DNA of 64,000 nucleotides from Pseudomonas anuradhapurensis (lineage in GTDB: Bacteria; Pseudomonadota; Gammaproteobacteria; Pseudomonadales; Pseudomonadaceae): the NCBI RefSeq assembly GCF_014269225.2, contig NZ_CP077097.1, positions 812,001-876,000 of the forward strand, given 5' to 3'. The position numbers and the translations under genes are program-made. Numbering within the stretch: position 1 is the first letter of the stretch; every line of letters begins with the position of its first letter. Below are positions 1 to 8,899 of this stretch, one piece after another. The notes under the pieces are model-generated. The model did no database searches. It saw only the letters and a program-made list of their open reading frames with translations, and was not told the origin of the DNA.

Positions 1-1674
1 TGGCTGCCGGAAGGCCGGCTGCGCCGCAGTTCGTTGGCGCTGAGTGTGAGCCTGGCAACCCTGGGGACCATCGCCGGCTCGGTTTCGCTGCTGCGTTGGG
101 GGCTGGAGAGCAGCGCCGAACTGGGCTCCGATATCGCCAGCCTGGCCAACCATGTGCTCGCCCTGGTGGTGTTCAGCGCCTTCATCACCGGCCTGGGCCG
201 CGCCATGCTGATGCTCCAGCGGCCGTCCTGGCGCCTGCCGCCGATCCATGACGAAGTGGCCAGCGCGCTGGGCTGGTTCCCCAAGGTCCTGGCGCTGGCG
301 CTGATGGTCATGATGACCATGGAACGCATCAACAGTGTGATTGGTGCCAGCCTGGCGTTGACCGTGGCGGTCAACGGTCTGACCGCGCTGGTGGTGGCGT
401 TTACCTTCGCCGGTGCGCTGCTGTGCTACCGCCGTACCCTGCGCAAGCATGACCTGGAGCGCCCCACGGGCCTGGCCGGGTTGATTCCGTTCGTGATGGT
501 GATCTGGCTGACGCTGATCCTGCTGGCGCTGCTTGCCGGCTACCTGACGCTCGCCTACTTCCTCACTGGCAAGTTGCTGTGGGTCAGCCTGGTCATCACC
601 TGTGCCTACCTGCTGACCACGTTCTTTGGCGACCTGTGCGAAACCCTGTTGTCGCCGCGTCAGCCCGGTGGCCTGGCGCTGGCCTCGACCCTGGGCCTGG
701 CGCCTCGTCACCAGGCCCAGGCCAGCACCATCCTTGCCGGTATCGGCCGTACCGTGGTGCTGTTCCTGGCGCTGTTGCTGGCGCTGATGCCGTCGGGCAC
801 CAGCCCCAGCGAGCTGCTGCTGAGCCTGGCTGACTGGGACGGCACCGGCGGCAAGTTGCTCGGCAACCTGAACATCGTGCCCCAGGACATCCTGCTGGCG
901 CTGGCGATTTTCTTCGGCGGGCTGTTCGCCATCCGCGTGGTCAAGCGCTGGCTGAGTGAGCGCCTGCTGCCGGAAACCGACATGGACGCTGGCATGCGCG
1001 CCTCGTTGGTCACCCTGGTGGGTTACCTGGGCTTCATCTTCCTGGCCATGCTGGTGATGTCGACCTTGCGCATCAACCTCACCAGCCTGACCTGGGTGGT
1101 CAGTGCCCTGTCGGTGGGTATTGGTTTCGGCCTGCAGCAGATCGTGCAGAACTTCATCTCCGGCCTGATCCTGCTGACCGAGCGCCCGGTGAAGGTGGGT
1201 GACTGGGTCAGCCTGGCCGGTGTCGAAGGTGACATTCGCCGCATCAACGTGCGTGCTACCGAGATCCAGATGTCCGACCGTTCGACGGTGATCGTGCCCA
1301 ACTCGCAGTTCATTTCCCAGAACGTGCGCAACGTGACCATGGGCAATGCGCTGGGCGTGGTCGGCATCACCCTGACCTTGCCGCTGGAGACCGATGCCAA
1401 CCGCGTGCGTGAGCTGCTGTTGGCGGCGTACCAGGAGCATGAGGCGATTCTGGATGCGCCGGCCACTTCCGTGTCGTTCAAGGACCTGACCAGCAGTGGC
1501 ATGGTGATTGGCGTGAGTGGTTACGTGGCGGGGCCGCGGCAGGTGTCGGGTACTCGCAGCGATCTGCTGTTCACCATCCTTGGGCGCTTGCGTGCCGAAG
1601 GTATTGCCTTGTCTTCGCCGCAGAGCATGGTACTGCTGCAAGAAAGCGCGCGGTCGGCTGACGAGACGGTGTGA
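1..1674 (+). CDS. MscS-family mechanosensitive channel, 5' truncated by window edge
   Basis: The reading frame is open from base 1, so the true start lies upstream of the window; 557 codons are visible. The first ~300 residues hold many hydrophobic segments, separated by short charged loops. The last ~220 residues look like the conserved MscS pore and beta domain: the pore-helix region around SVGIGFGLQQIVQNFISG, then VKVGDWVSLAGVEGDIRRI and the IVPNSQFISQNVRN stretch typical of MscS. The long N-terminal membrane region suggests a large MscS paralogue (MscK/DUF3772-like) rather than the small MscS. The likely role is an inner-membrane osmotic release valve. The family call is firm; the subfamily is inferred because the N terminus is missing. 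Confidence 0.88.
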   Translation, partial: WLPEGRLRRSSLALSVSLATLGTIAGSVSLLRWGLESSAELGSDIASLANHVLALVVFSAFITGLGRAMLMLQRPSWRLPPIHDEVASALGWFPKVLALALMVMMTMERINSVIGASLALTVAVNGLTALVVAFTFAGALLCYRRTLRKHDLERPTGLAGLIPFVMVIWLTLILLALLAGYLTLAYFLTGKLLWVSLVITCAYLLTTFFGDLCETLLSPRQPGGLALASTLGLAPRHQAQASTILAGIGRTVVLFLALLLALMPSGTSPSELLLSLADWDGTGGKLLGNLNIVPQDILLALAIFFGGLFAIRVVKRWLSERLLPETDMDAGMRASLVTLVGYLGFIFLAMLVMSTLRINLTSLTWVVSALSVGIGFGLQQIVQNFISGLILLTERPVKVGDWVSLAGVEGDIRRINVRATEIQMSDRSTVIVPNSQFISQNVRNVTMGNALGVVGITLTLPLETDANRVRELLLAAYQEHEAILDAPATSVSFKDLTSSGMVIGVSGYVAGPRQVSGTRSDLLFTILGRLRAEGIALSSPQSMVLLQESARSADETV

Positions 1675-1679
1675 ATGCC

Positions 1680-1800
1680 GGGGGCTGCTGTGCAGCCCAT
1701 CGCGACGCAAGGCCGCTCCTACAGGTATCGCGCCAGCACATGGACTGCGCATTCCCTGTAGGAGCGGCCTTGTGTCGCGAGCGGGCCGCAGAGCGGCCCC
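1680..1800. repeat. REP-type inverted repeat pair
   Basis: Two palindromic arms face each other between the convergent MscS and aldehyde dehydrogenase genes. Each contains the GGCCGCTCCTACAG core seen at several other intergenic sites in this window. It lies where both transcripts end, so a role in termination or mRNA 3'-end stability is plausible. Confidence 0.8.
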
Positions 1801-1806
1801 AGAAAT

Positions 1807-3237
1807 CTAGCCCAAACACCGCGTCACATGTTTGACCGACTGATACGCCGACAACCCCCATGGCCCCAACTCGCGCCCGATCCCGCTGCCCTTGGTGCCG
1901 CCCCACGAAGTCTCGACGAACACCGCCTGCACCGAGTTGATCCACACATGGCCAACCTCAAGTGCATCGGCCACCCGCTCGGCACGCGCCAGGTCGGTAG
2001 AGCACACCGTCGCCACCAGCCCGAAACGGCTGTCGTTGGCTTCGGCAATCGCCTGTTCCTCGGTAGCGAAGCGACGCGCGCAGAGCACCGGGCCGAAAAT
2101 CTCCTCGGTCCACAAGCGGCTGTCCTTCGGCACATCGGCATACAACGTCGGGCTGACGAACCAGCCGTCCCGGTCCAGCGCCCTGCCACCGGCCAGGCAC
2201 TGCAGACCTTCTTCCCGCGCCGTGGCAAAGTAGCTGGCCACCTTCAGCCACTGCGCCTGGCTGGTCAGCGGCCCCATGTCGACCTCTTCGGTCAGCGGGT
2301 TGCCCACCCGCAGGTTGTCCAGGGCCGCCTGCAAGCGTGGCAGCAGCGCATCGGCAATGCCGTCCTGCACCAGCAACCGCGACGTGGCCGAACACATCTG
2401 CCCGGCGTTCCAGGTGATGCCGGCGACAATCCATGCCACCGCCTGGTCGACATCGCAATCATCGAACACCACGATCGCCGACTTGCCGCCCAGCTCCAGC
2501 GTCACTGGCCGACATTGCGCCGACGCGCTGCGCATCACCTGGCTACCGACGCTGTTGCTGCCGGTGAAGGACAGCTTGTCCAGGCCAGTGTGGTTGCTCA
2601 GTGCGGCGCCGGTCTCGGCCTTGCCGTTGACGATATTCAGCACCCCGGCGGGCAGGCCCAGGGCATCGGCGATCTGGCCGTAGGCCTGTTCGACCAGCGG
2701 GGTGACTTCCGAGGGCTTGAGCACCACCGTGCAGCCCGCTGCCAAAGCCGGGGCGAGCTTCCAGGCGCTGGTCACCAGCGGGAAGTTCCACGGCACGATC
2801 AGGCCGACTACACCCACCGGCTCCAGGCGGGTGCGTGCCGTGAAACCCGGGGCGGCCAGGGGGACCTCACGGTTTTTCGACGGAAGTTGCGCGGCCAGCT
2901 CGGCGTAGTAGTTGAACGTGGCAATGGCATCATCCAGGTCGATTTCCGCCTCGTGGCGCGGCTTGCCGTTGTTGCGCATCTGCACGCTGATCAGCGCTTC
3001 GCGGCGCTGGCCCAGTTGCTCGGCAAAGCCGCGCAGGTAGCCTGCGCGCTCGCCGGCGCTGGTGGCTTTCCAGGCGGGCAGGGCACCACGGGCGGCGGCC
3101 ACGGCCTGGTCGACCTGGGCGGCGCTGGCTGCCATCAGTTCGGCGAACGGTTGCCCCAGCGCAGGGTCGTTGACGCTGATGCAATCGCTACCCTGGCCTT
3201 CGACCCAGCGGCCGGCGATGTAATGGGAAGTGGTCAT
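1807..3237 (-). CDS. NAD(P)-dependent aldehyde dehydrogenase (betaine-aldehyde/aminoaldehyde type)
   Basis: A 476-residue ALDH-superfamily enzyme of full length. Visible motifs are the PWNFPL segment, the FTGS cofactor loop, the LELGGKSA glutamate motif and the catalytic Cys282 in NAGQMCSATSR, followed by EEIFGPVL. Sequence style is closest to betaine-aldehyde or gamma-aminobutyraldehyde dehydrogenases. It is the last gene of a minus-strand unit, 13 bp after an NCS1 permease, so it probably oxidises an aldehyde made from the compound that permease imports. No upstream enzyme producing such an aldehyde is in this unit, so the substrate is unknown. Confidence 0.85.
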   Translation of the reverse strand: MTTSHYIAGRWVEGQGSDCISVNDPALGQPFAELMAASAAQVDQAVAAARGALPAWKATSAGERAGYLRGFAEQLGQRREALISVQMRNNGKPRHEAEIDLDDAIATFNYYAELAAQLPSKNREVPLAAPGFTARTRLEPVGVVGLIVPWNFPLVTSAWKLAPALAAGCTVVLKPSEVTPLVEQAYGQIADALGLPAGVLNIVNGKAETGAALSNHTGLDKLSFTGSNSVGSQVMRSASAQCRPVTLELGGKSAIVVFDDCDVDQAVAWIVAGITWNAGQMCSATSRLLVQDGIADALLPRLQAALDNLRVGNPLTEEVDMGPLTSQAQWLKVASYFATAREEGLQCLAGGRALDRDGWFVSPTLYADVPKDSRLWTEEIFGPVLCARRFATEEQAIAEANDSRFGLVATVCSTDLARAERVADALEVGHVWINSVQAVFVETSWGGTKGSGIGRELGPWGLSAYQSVKHVTRCLG

Positions 3238-3250
3238 GGTCAGTTTCCAG

Positions 3251-4750
3251 TCAGGCCATTTCGGCAGTGGTTACCGGCGTATGCGCGGCGCTTTTGCAAC
3301 GCACCCAACGCGGGCCCTGGGGGCCATACACGCCAGCAGGTTCGGGGAACAGGTTGAGCAGTGCCAGGTACAGCACACCGGCCAAGCCCAGGGTGACCGG
3401 CAGGCTCAGGTCGATGCCGCCAGCCAGGTCACCCAGCGGGCCGACGAACTGCCCTGGCAGGTTGACGAAGCACAGGCCGACTGCCGCGCTGGGGATCCAC
3501 GCCCCCATGCCGCGCCAGTTCCAGCCATGCAGGAACCAGTAGTGGCCGCCGCGCTGGCCACGGGTGAACACCTGCAGGTCATCGGCATGGTAGAAGCCGC
3601 GGCGGGTGACCAGGCCAAGGATCATGATCACCATCCACGGGCTGGTGCAGGTGATGATCAGCACGGCAAAGGTCGACACGCTCTGCACCAGGTTGAAGGT
3701 GAAGCGGCCGATGAAGATGAAGCCGATCGCCAGCACCCCGATCAGCAGGGTGGCACCGGCGCGGCTGAGCAGGCGCGGGAACACGCTGGACATGTCCAGG
3801 CCGGTGCCATACAGCGCGGTGGTGCCGGTGGACATGCCGCCGATCACGGCGATCAGGCACACCGGCAGGAAGAACCAGCTGGGCGCCACTGCCAGCAGGC
3901 CACCGACGTAGTTGTTGGCGGCGATGTAGTCGGGGGCCTGGGTCGCTACCAGCGTGGCCGTGCACAGGCCGAACAGGAACGGGATCAGCGTCGCGCCCTG
4001 GGCCGCGATCACCGCCAGCATGATGCGCGCCTTGGGCGTTGCTCGCGGGATGTAGCGCGACCAGTCGCCGAGGAACGCGCCGAACGACACCGGGTTGCTC
4101 ATGGCCAGGATCGCCGCGCCGACGAATGCCGCCCAGAAGCCCGCCTGGCCGAGGTTGACGCTGCCGGCATAACCGGCATCGAACGGCCCGGCGAAGGCGA
4201 CGATGCCGAGCAGGAACAGCAGGCTCGAAGCCCACACGGCCACCTTGTTGACCCACAGCATGAAGCGGAAGCCGAAGATGCACACCACCAGCACCAGGAC
4301 CGCGAACAGGCCATAGGCCAGGCCTAGGGTCAGGTCGGTTTCCGGCAGGCCAGCCAGGCGCTTGGCACCGCCCACCAGGGCGTCGCCCGAACTCCATACC
4401 GACAGCGAGAAGAACGCCACCGCCGTGAGCAGCGACAGGAACGAGCCGACGATGCGCCCGTGCACGCCAAAATGCGCGCCCGACGACACCGCGTTGTTGG
4501 TGCCGTTGAGTGCACCGAACAGGCCCATCGGTGCAAGGATCAGGGCGCCTACGCCGACGCCAAGCAGGATCGCCCATACCCCGGCCTGGAACGACAGCCC
4601 GAACAGTACCGGGAAGCTGCCCAGCACCGCCGTGGCAAAGGTATTGGCACCGCCGAAGATCAGGCGGAACAGGTCCAGCGGGGAGGCGTCGCGTTGATCG
4701 TCAGGGATCTGTTCGACGCCGTTGGTCTCGATAGCGGTCGAGTGGCTCAT
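3251..4750 (-). CDS. NCS1-family purine/cytosine-type permease
   Basis: A 499-residue inner-membrane transporter with about 12 hydrophobic segments. The N-terminal signature LFRLIFGGANTFATAVLG and the motif SFGAFLGDWSRYIP are typical of cytosine/purine permeases (CodB-like NCS1 family), which take up nucleobases, hydantoins, allantoin or related nitrogen compounds with a cation. The start is well supported by GGAG seven bases before the ATG. It sits between an NTF2-like gene upstream and an aldehyde dehydrogenase 13 bp downstream. The substrate cannot be read from sequence; a nitrogenous solute is inferred. Confidence 0.85.
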   Translation of the reverse strand: MSHSTAIETNGVEQIPDDQRDASPLDLFRLIFGGANTFATAVLGSFPVLFGLSFQAGVWAILLGVGVGALILAPMGLFGALNGTNNAVSSGAHFGVHGRIVGSFLSLLTAVAFFSLSVWSSGDALVGGAKRLAGLPETDLTLGLAYGLFAVLVLVVCIFGFRFMLWVNKVAVWASSLLFLLGIVAFAGPFDAGYAGSVNLGQAGFWAAFVGAAILAMSNPVSFGAFLGDWSRYIPRATPKARIMLAVIAAQGATLIPFLFGLCTATLVATQAPDYIAANNYVGGLLAVAPSWFFLPVCLIAVIGGMSTGTTALYGTGLDMSSVFPRLLSRAGATLLIGVLAIGFIFIGRFTFNLVQSVSTFAVLIITCTSPWMVIMILGLVTRRGFYHADDLQVFTRGQRGGHYWFLHGWNWRGMGAWIPSAAVGLCFVNLPGQFVGPLGDLAGGIDLSLPVTLGLAGVLYLALLNLFPEPAGVYGPQGPRWVRCKSAAHTPVTTAEMA

Positions 4751-4846
4751 GGTGATGCTCCAGCGCGGTTGTTGTGGGCCGGCGCGGTGCGCGGGCCTTC
4801 TTGTGGGTGCGATGGCAGGGCGGCAAGGCCGCAGGAAAAATGCAGG

Positions 4847-5236
4847 TCAGCCCGAGGACACGACCGACAGGTGCTCGTGGCACGCCAACCATTGGGCGCC
4901 GTGGCGGCGGAACACGATGGTCTCGCGTTCGCTTAGCTGGTGCTCTTCACCGGCATTGCGGATGTGCGTGGCCACGTCATGCATGAAGATCGCCACATCG
5001 CCTTGCAGGCTGACCTGGGCATTGCCGGATTCGCAGGCGAGCACGGCAAAGCCGTCGGCCTGCCACTGCGCCCACAGTTCTTCGTAGGCACGGCGTGACA
5101 GCAGGGGCTGTGGCAAGGTGTGGAACAGGAAGGTGGCGTCTTCGCTGAAGCAGGCGAAATAACGGGCGGTGTCGTTGCTGGCGAACGCGGCAACGAGCTC
5201 GGCGGCGGCTTGGCGTACCTGGAGTGTCTGGTCCAC
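4847..5236 (-). CDS. SnoaL/NTF2-like small protein
   Basis: A 129-residue protein with the cone-shaped NTF2-like fold pattern: helix-rich first 30 residues (AAAELVAAFASNDTARYFACFSEDATFLFHTL), then alternating beta strands ending in FRRHGAQWLACHEHLS. Such proteins (YybH/DUF4440-like) include small isomerases, hydrolases and partners of unknown role. The start is a GTG with GAGG eight bases upstream. It is first in a minus-strand unit with the permease and dehydrogenase, with a 96-bp gap to the permease. It may be an accessory enzyme of that pathway; no catalytic residues can be assigned. Confidence 0.7.
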   Translation of the reverse strand: MDQTLQVRQAAAELVAAFASNDTARYFACFSEDATFLFHTLPQPLLSRRAYEELWAQWQADGFAVLACESGNAQVSLQGDVAIFMHDVATHIRNAGEEHQLSERETIVFRRHGAQWLACHEHLSVVSSG

Positions 5237-5580
5237 GGAAGTGGCCTCACGGTTCTTGTGATTATGGTGAAGCGATTCTGGTGGCGGTCGGCGGGCGGAA
5301 AAATCGCTATCGGCAAATAATCAGTTCAGAAATTCGTGAAGTGATGTGGCATGCGCGCAGTTGACCCTGTGGGAAAGGGCATGCCCGCGAAGCAGGCAAC
5401 GCGGTGGATGGCACCGGCGTTGCCGGTGATCGCGGCTGAAGCCGCTCCTACAGGCAGCGTCAATTCGAAGTGTAGGAGCGGATTTATCCGCGAAGCAGGT
5501 AGCGCAGTTTACAGGTTGCTTGCCCCGCCTGGCGTGGCGGCGCTGGTCGTTTCGCAAGCAGTGTGCGCAGCGCCCCGTGC
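5237..5580. other. Intergenic region between the NTF2-like gene and ehuA
   Basis: This 344-bp stretch holds the promoter region of the minus-strand NTF2-like unit near 5240-5330 and a group of REP-like palindromes at about 5366-5505. I see no coding signal; the short ORFs here lie inside repeat sequence. The repeats separate the ectoine importer genes from the neighbouring unit. Confidence 0.6.
5366..5505. repeat. REP cluster
   Basis: Three successive REP-like palindromes, two with GCGGG/CCCGC-type stems and one with a GCCGCTCCTACAG core, lie downstream of ehuA. They belong to the repeat families found repeatedly between genes in this window. Confidence 0.7.
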
Positions 5581-6435
5581 TCAGTTCGCCTCCCGCACGG
5601 CGCTGAGAAACGCCCGGGTACGTTCCTGTTGCGGGTTCTCGTAGATCTGCGTCGGCGTCCCCTGTTCATGGATCTGCCCCTTGTAGAAGAAGCACACCCG
5701 GTCGGCGAACTCGCGGGCAAAGCCCATCTGGTGCGTGACCATCAGCATGGTCAGGTTGTGCTCGCTGCCCAACCGACGGATCACGTTCAGTACCTCGCCG
5801 CACAGTTCCGGGTCCAGCGCCGAGGTGACTTCGTCGAACAGCATCACCTTGGGCCGCATCGCCAACGCCCGGGCAATCGCCACGCGCTGTTGCTGGCCGC
5901 CGGACAACTGCGAGGGGTAGTGCTCGAACTTGTTGCCCAGGCCAACCATCTCCAGCAGCTCGGCAGCCCGCTCGCGCGCTTCGGCCGGCTTGACCCCGAG
6001 CACCTGCACCGGGGCCTCGATCACGTTCTGCAAGGCGCTCATGTGCGGGAACAGGTTGAAACTCTGGAACACCATGCCGATCTTCGCCCGCACCTTGCGC
6101 ACATGGCGCTCGCTGGCGGTGACCAGCGCGCCGTTGCGCCCGGGCATGTGGGTGAGCGATTCGCCATCGACTTCGATCATGCCCTGGTCGATGCCTTCCA
6201 GCGTCATCAGCACGCGCAGCAAGGTCGACTTGCCCGAGCCGCTGGGGCCGATGATCGCCACCTTCTCGCCGGGGGCGACATCCAGGTTGAGGCCATCGAG
6301 CACGGTGAAGTTGCCGTAGCGCTTGGTCACGTCCTTGAAGCTGACGATGGGTTGGGCGATGGCCGGTGTGGGCATGGCGGTGTCCAACGGCAGGGGGGTA
6401 GTTGCGGTTGCGAGGTGGGTCACAGGCGCGATCAT
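5581..6435 (-). CDS. ehuA: Ectoine/hydroxyectoine ABC transporter, ATP-binding protein
   Basis: A 284-residue polar-amino-acid-type ABC ATPase. Walker A is GPSGSGKST, the signature is LSGGQQQR, Walker B is VMLFDEVTSALD and the switch histidine is in VTHQMG. About 25 extra residues precede the usual start of the domain, so a later start is possible. It powers uptake of ectoines through EhuC and EhuD. It overlaps ehuD by one base (TGATG), which indicates translational coupling in the order ehuB-ehuC-ehuD-ehuA. The ectoine assignment rests on the adjacent catabolic genes and on this conserved gene order. Confidence 0.9.
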   Translation of the reverse strand: MIAPVTHLATATTPLPLDTAMPTPAIAQPIVSFKDVTKRYGNFTVLDGLNLDVAPGEKVAIIGPSGSGKSTLLRVLMTLEGIDQGMIEVDGESLTHMPGRNGALVTASERHVRKVRAKIGMVFQSFNLFPHMSALQNVIEAPVQVLGVKPAEARERAAELLEMVGLGNKFEHYPSQLSGGQQQRVAIARALAMRPKVMLFDEVTSALDPELCGEVLNVIRRLGSEHNLTMLMVTHQMGFAREFADRVCFFYKGQIHEQGTPTQIYENPQQERTRAFLSAVREAN

Positions 6436-7091
6436 CAGCGGAGCTCCAGGCGCACTTCAAGGCGCCGCACGAGGTAGGCCAGAGCGACGCTCAAGGCCAG
6501 GAAGAACAGGCCGACCAGGGTGATCGGCTCGAGGTAGCGGAAGCTTTCCGAGCCGACGTTCTTGGCCTGCTGCATGATTTCCACCACGGTAATGGCCGAC
6601 AGCACCGGGGTGTCCTTGAGCATGGCGATCAGGTAATTGCCCAGCGGCGGCAGGATCGGCCGGATCGCCTGGGGCAGGATGACCACCCGGTAGGCGGTCC
6701 ACGGTGCGAAGTTCAACGCGACCACCGCCTCCCACTGGCTGCGTGCGACCGAATCCAGGCCGCCGCGGTATACCTCGGCCAGGTAGCAGGCGTAGTGCAG
6801 GCCGATACCGATGATGCCGGCCTGCATGGCGGTCATGTTGACGCCGTAGTTGGGCAGCACGTAGTAGAGGAAGTACACCTGGATCAGCAACGGCGTGCTG
6901 CGGATGAACTCGATCAGCACTGCCACCGGCCATGACAGCCAGGCCTGGCGGCTGCGCCGGGCGATCGCCAGGAACAGGCCGAGCACGACCGCGATGAGGA
7001 AGCCGGCAACGGTGATGCCCAGGGTTTTCAGCGATGCCTGCAGCAGGTCGGGCAGGATCTGCGCAACATAGTTCCAGTCCCAGACATTCAT
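6435..7091 (-). CDS. ehuD: Ectoine/hydroxyectoine ABC transporter, permease EhuD
   Basis: A 218-residue inner-membrane permease of the HisM/GlnP type. It shows the typical EFIRSTPLLIQVYFLYYVLP start of the permease domain and the EAA loop (EAVVALNFAPWTAYRVVILPQAIRP compressed), which contacts the ATPase. I start it at ATG 7091 (MNVWDW), which overlaps the end of ehuC by four bases (ATGA); longer upstream readings run through ehuC in another frame. It forms the heteromeric channel with EhuC for ectoine uptake. Confidence 0.88.
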   Translation of the reverse strand: MNVWDWNYVAQILPDLLQASLKTLGITVAGFLIAVVLGLFLAIARRSRQAWLSWPVAVLIEFIRSTPLLIQVYFLYYVLPNYGVNMTAMQAGIIGIGLHYACYLAEVYRGGLDSVARSQWEAVVALNFAPWTAYRVVILPQAIRPILPPLGNYLIAMLKDTPVLSAITVVEIMQQAKNVGSESFRYLEPITLVGLFFLALSVALAYLVRRLEVRLELR

Positions 7092-7747
7092 GACAGGCTC
7101 CCCCGCAGGCGACCACGCCCCAGGCGCCGTTCGACCCGGCGCATGAGCAGGTTGATGACCTGCGCCAGGATGAAATACAGCAGCAGGGTAAGGCTGAAGA
7201 TCTCCAGGGTCTGGAACGTCGCCTGGTCCAGCTGGCGGGCGCGGAAGCTCAGGTCCGACAGGGTGATCAGCGACACCAGCGAGGTGTTCTTCAGCAGTTC
7301 GATCAGCAGGTTGGTACCCGGCGCGATGGCCGCCAGCAAAGCCTGCGGCAGGATGATGCGCCGAAAGCGGATGGCGGCGGGCATGTTCAATGCCGTGCAG
7401 GCTTCGTACTGCCCCTTGGCCACCGAGCTGATCGCCCCGCGCATCACTTCGGCGCCGTAGGCACCGATATGCAGCCCGAGGCCGACGATGGCCACCGTGT
7501 AGGCGCTGAGTTCCAGATTGAACGGTGGCAATGGCAACACGAAGAACAGCCAGAACAACTGCACCAGCAACGAGGTGCCGCGGAACACTTCGATATAGGC
7601 CACGCACAGCCAGCTCAGTGGCCGCCACGACGAGCGTCGGCCAAGCGCGGCGAGGATCGCGGCGACGATGGCCAGCAGCGAGCCGAAGAAGGTGACCTGG
7701 ACGGTGATCCAGGCGCCTTGCAACAACAACGGTATCAATTCACCCAT
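7088..7747 (-). CDS. ehuC: Ectoine/hydroxyectoine ABC transporter, permease EhuC
   Basis: A 219-residue permease with a polar amino-acid ABC domain: N-terminal membrane span MGELIPLLLQGAWITVQVTF, the EVFRGTSLLVQLFWLFFVLP motif and an EAA loop at QYEACTALNMPAAIRFRRII. It is paralogous to EhuD and pairs with it. It lies 62 bp after ehuB and overlaps ehuD by four bases, so the four genes probably form one transcript from the enuR-ehuB intergenic region. Confidence 0.88.
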   Translation of the reverse strand: MGELIPLLLQGAWITVQVTFFGSLLAIVAAILAALGRRSSWRPLSWLCVAYIEVFRGTSLLVQLFWLFFVLPLPPFNLELSAYTVAIVGLGLHIGAYGAEVMRGAISSVAKGQYEACTALNMPAAIRFRRIILPQALLAAIAPGTNLLIELLKNTSLVSLITLSDLSFRARQLDQATFQTLEIFSLTLLLYFILAQVINLLMRRVERRLGRGRLRGSLS

Positions 7748-7809
7748 GGTTCGACCTGAATAAGCGGATTACACAGGGAATGGCACGGCAAGCGCCATGC
7801 CACCTCGAT

Positions 7810-8667
7810 TCACTGCTGGGCACACAGCTCGGCGGCGGTCTTGTCCGTCACGTTGTTGCGGTCGAAGCCGAACGGCGCGACGGTCTGCAGGTGCTCCTCG
7901 CTGCCCAGCCACTTTTTCAGCTCGGCGTTCACTGCATCGCGCAGGGCTTTGTCTTCCGGGCGGAAGGCCAGCGCGCCGTAACCGGTATGGGCCGGGTCGT
8001 CGCTGAAATCGCTGATCGCCTCGACCTTGTCGCCGCCTTTTTTCGCCAGGCCCTTCATGGTCAGCTGGGTACCGACGGCAGCATCGGCGCGGCCGGCGCG
8101 CACGGCCTGCAGCTGGGCGGTGGTGTCCGGCACCTGGAGGATCTGCGCGTCCTCGACCCCGGAGTCGCGGGCATAGGCGAGGTTGACCGTGCCAGCCATG
8201 ATCGCCAGCTTCACCTCCGGGTTCTTGGCGATGTCGGCGTAGCTGTGCAGGTTCTTCGGATTACCCTGGGCCACCAACAGGGTGTCGGGCAGGGCGTATT
8301 GCGGGTCGGTGAAGATCACTTGCTTGCAGCGCGCCGGGGTGATGTACATGCCGGCGGCAATCACATCGAAGCGCCCGGCCCGCAAGCCGGGAATCAGCGA
8401 GCCCCACTCGGTGAGCACGCCATCGACCTGTTGGATGCCCATCTTGGCGAAGATGACCTTGGCGATTTCCGGCGATTCCCCGGTTACCCGGCCATCGGTC
8501 TCGGTGAAGGCGAACGGGGTTTCGTTGGCGTAGCCGATGCGGATGTGGCTGCTCGCCTTGATCTCGTCCAGGCTGGCGGCCTGGGCGCTGGTGAGCACGG
8601 CGCTGGTGGCGCAGGCCATCAGCAGGCGTTGGAACGGGCGTGGGATGTTGAACGGCTGGCTCATCAA
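7810..8667 (-). CDS. ehuB: Ectoine/hydroxyectoine-binding periplasmic protein EhuB
   Basis: A 285-residue extracellular solute-binding protein (family 3 type). Residues 1-30 form a signal peptide with a hydrophobic stretch and a likely cleavage after AQA. The mature part begins with the class motif HIRIGYANETPFAF and contains GRFDVIAAGMYITPARCKQVIFTDP, typical of this family. It captures ectoines in the periplasm and delivers them to EhuCD. It is the first gene of the importer operon and is divergent from enuR; the 232 bp between them must hold both promoters. Confidence 0.9.
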   Translation of the reverse strand: MMSQPFNIPRPFQRLLMACATSAVLTSAQAASLDEIKASSHIRIGYANETPFAFTETDGRVTGESPEIAKVIFAKMGIQQVDGVLTEWGSLIPGLRAGRFDVIAAGMYITPARCKQVIFTDPQYALPDTLLVAQGNPKNLHSYADIAKNPEVKLAIMAGTVNLAYARDSGVEDAQILQVPDTTAQLQAVRAGRADAAVGTQLTMKGLAKKGGDKVEAISDFSDDPAHTGYGALAFRPEDKALRDAVNAELKKWLGSEEHLQTVAPFGFDRNNVTDKTAAELCAQQ

Positions 8668-8824
8668 TGAATCTCCTGTTTGTTATAAAAACCGTCGCCG
8701 ACGGCTCTGTGTTAGGAGGCAGTGGAGCAAAACAGCGAACGCAGGCTCGGTCGTTTGTTCGAGGCTGCCAGGCAGCGGGTGGTCGACCTTGGGCCGAGCA
8801 TACAAAAGCTGAAACGGCGGTGGC

Positions 8825-8858
8825 ATTGCACTAGGACAATTGCCCGAGGCGCTTGTCC
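8825..8858. promoter_or_regulatory. Candidate EnuR operator in the ehuB-enuR divergent region
   Basis: ATTGCACTAGGACAAT at 8825-8840 recurs with three mismatches upstream of eutB (10433-10448). The same segment contains a perfect inverted repeat, GGACAA at 8834-8839 and TTGTCC at 8853-8858, spaced by 13 bases. Both copies lie in promoter regions of ectoine genes. Assignment to EnuR is inference; it could equally be a core promoter element. Confidence 0.45.
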
Positions 8859-8899
8859 GGGAGATGCTGTGTCCTGGCCCGGCAAGCGAAGCGAAGATC

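Noticed and set aside
1828..4327. Long plus-strand frames opposite the aldehyde dehydrogenase and NCS1 permease genes
   Set aside because: The opposite strand encodes recognisable full-length proteins with correct motifs and start sites; these frames are codon-bias shadows.
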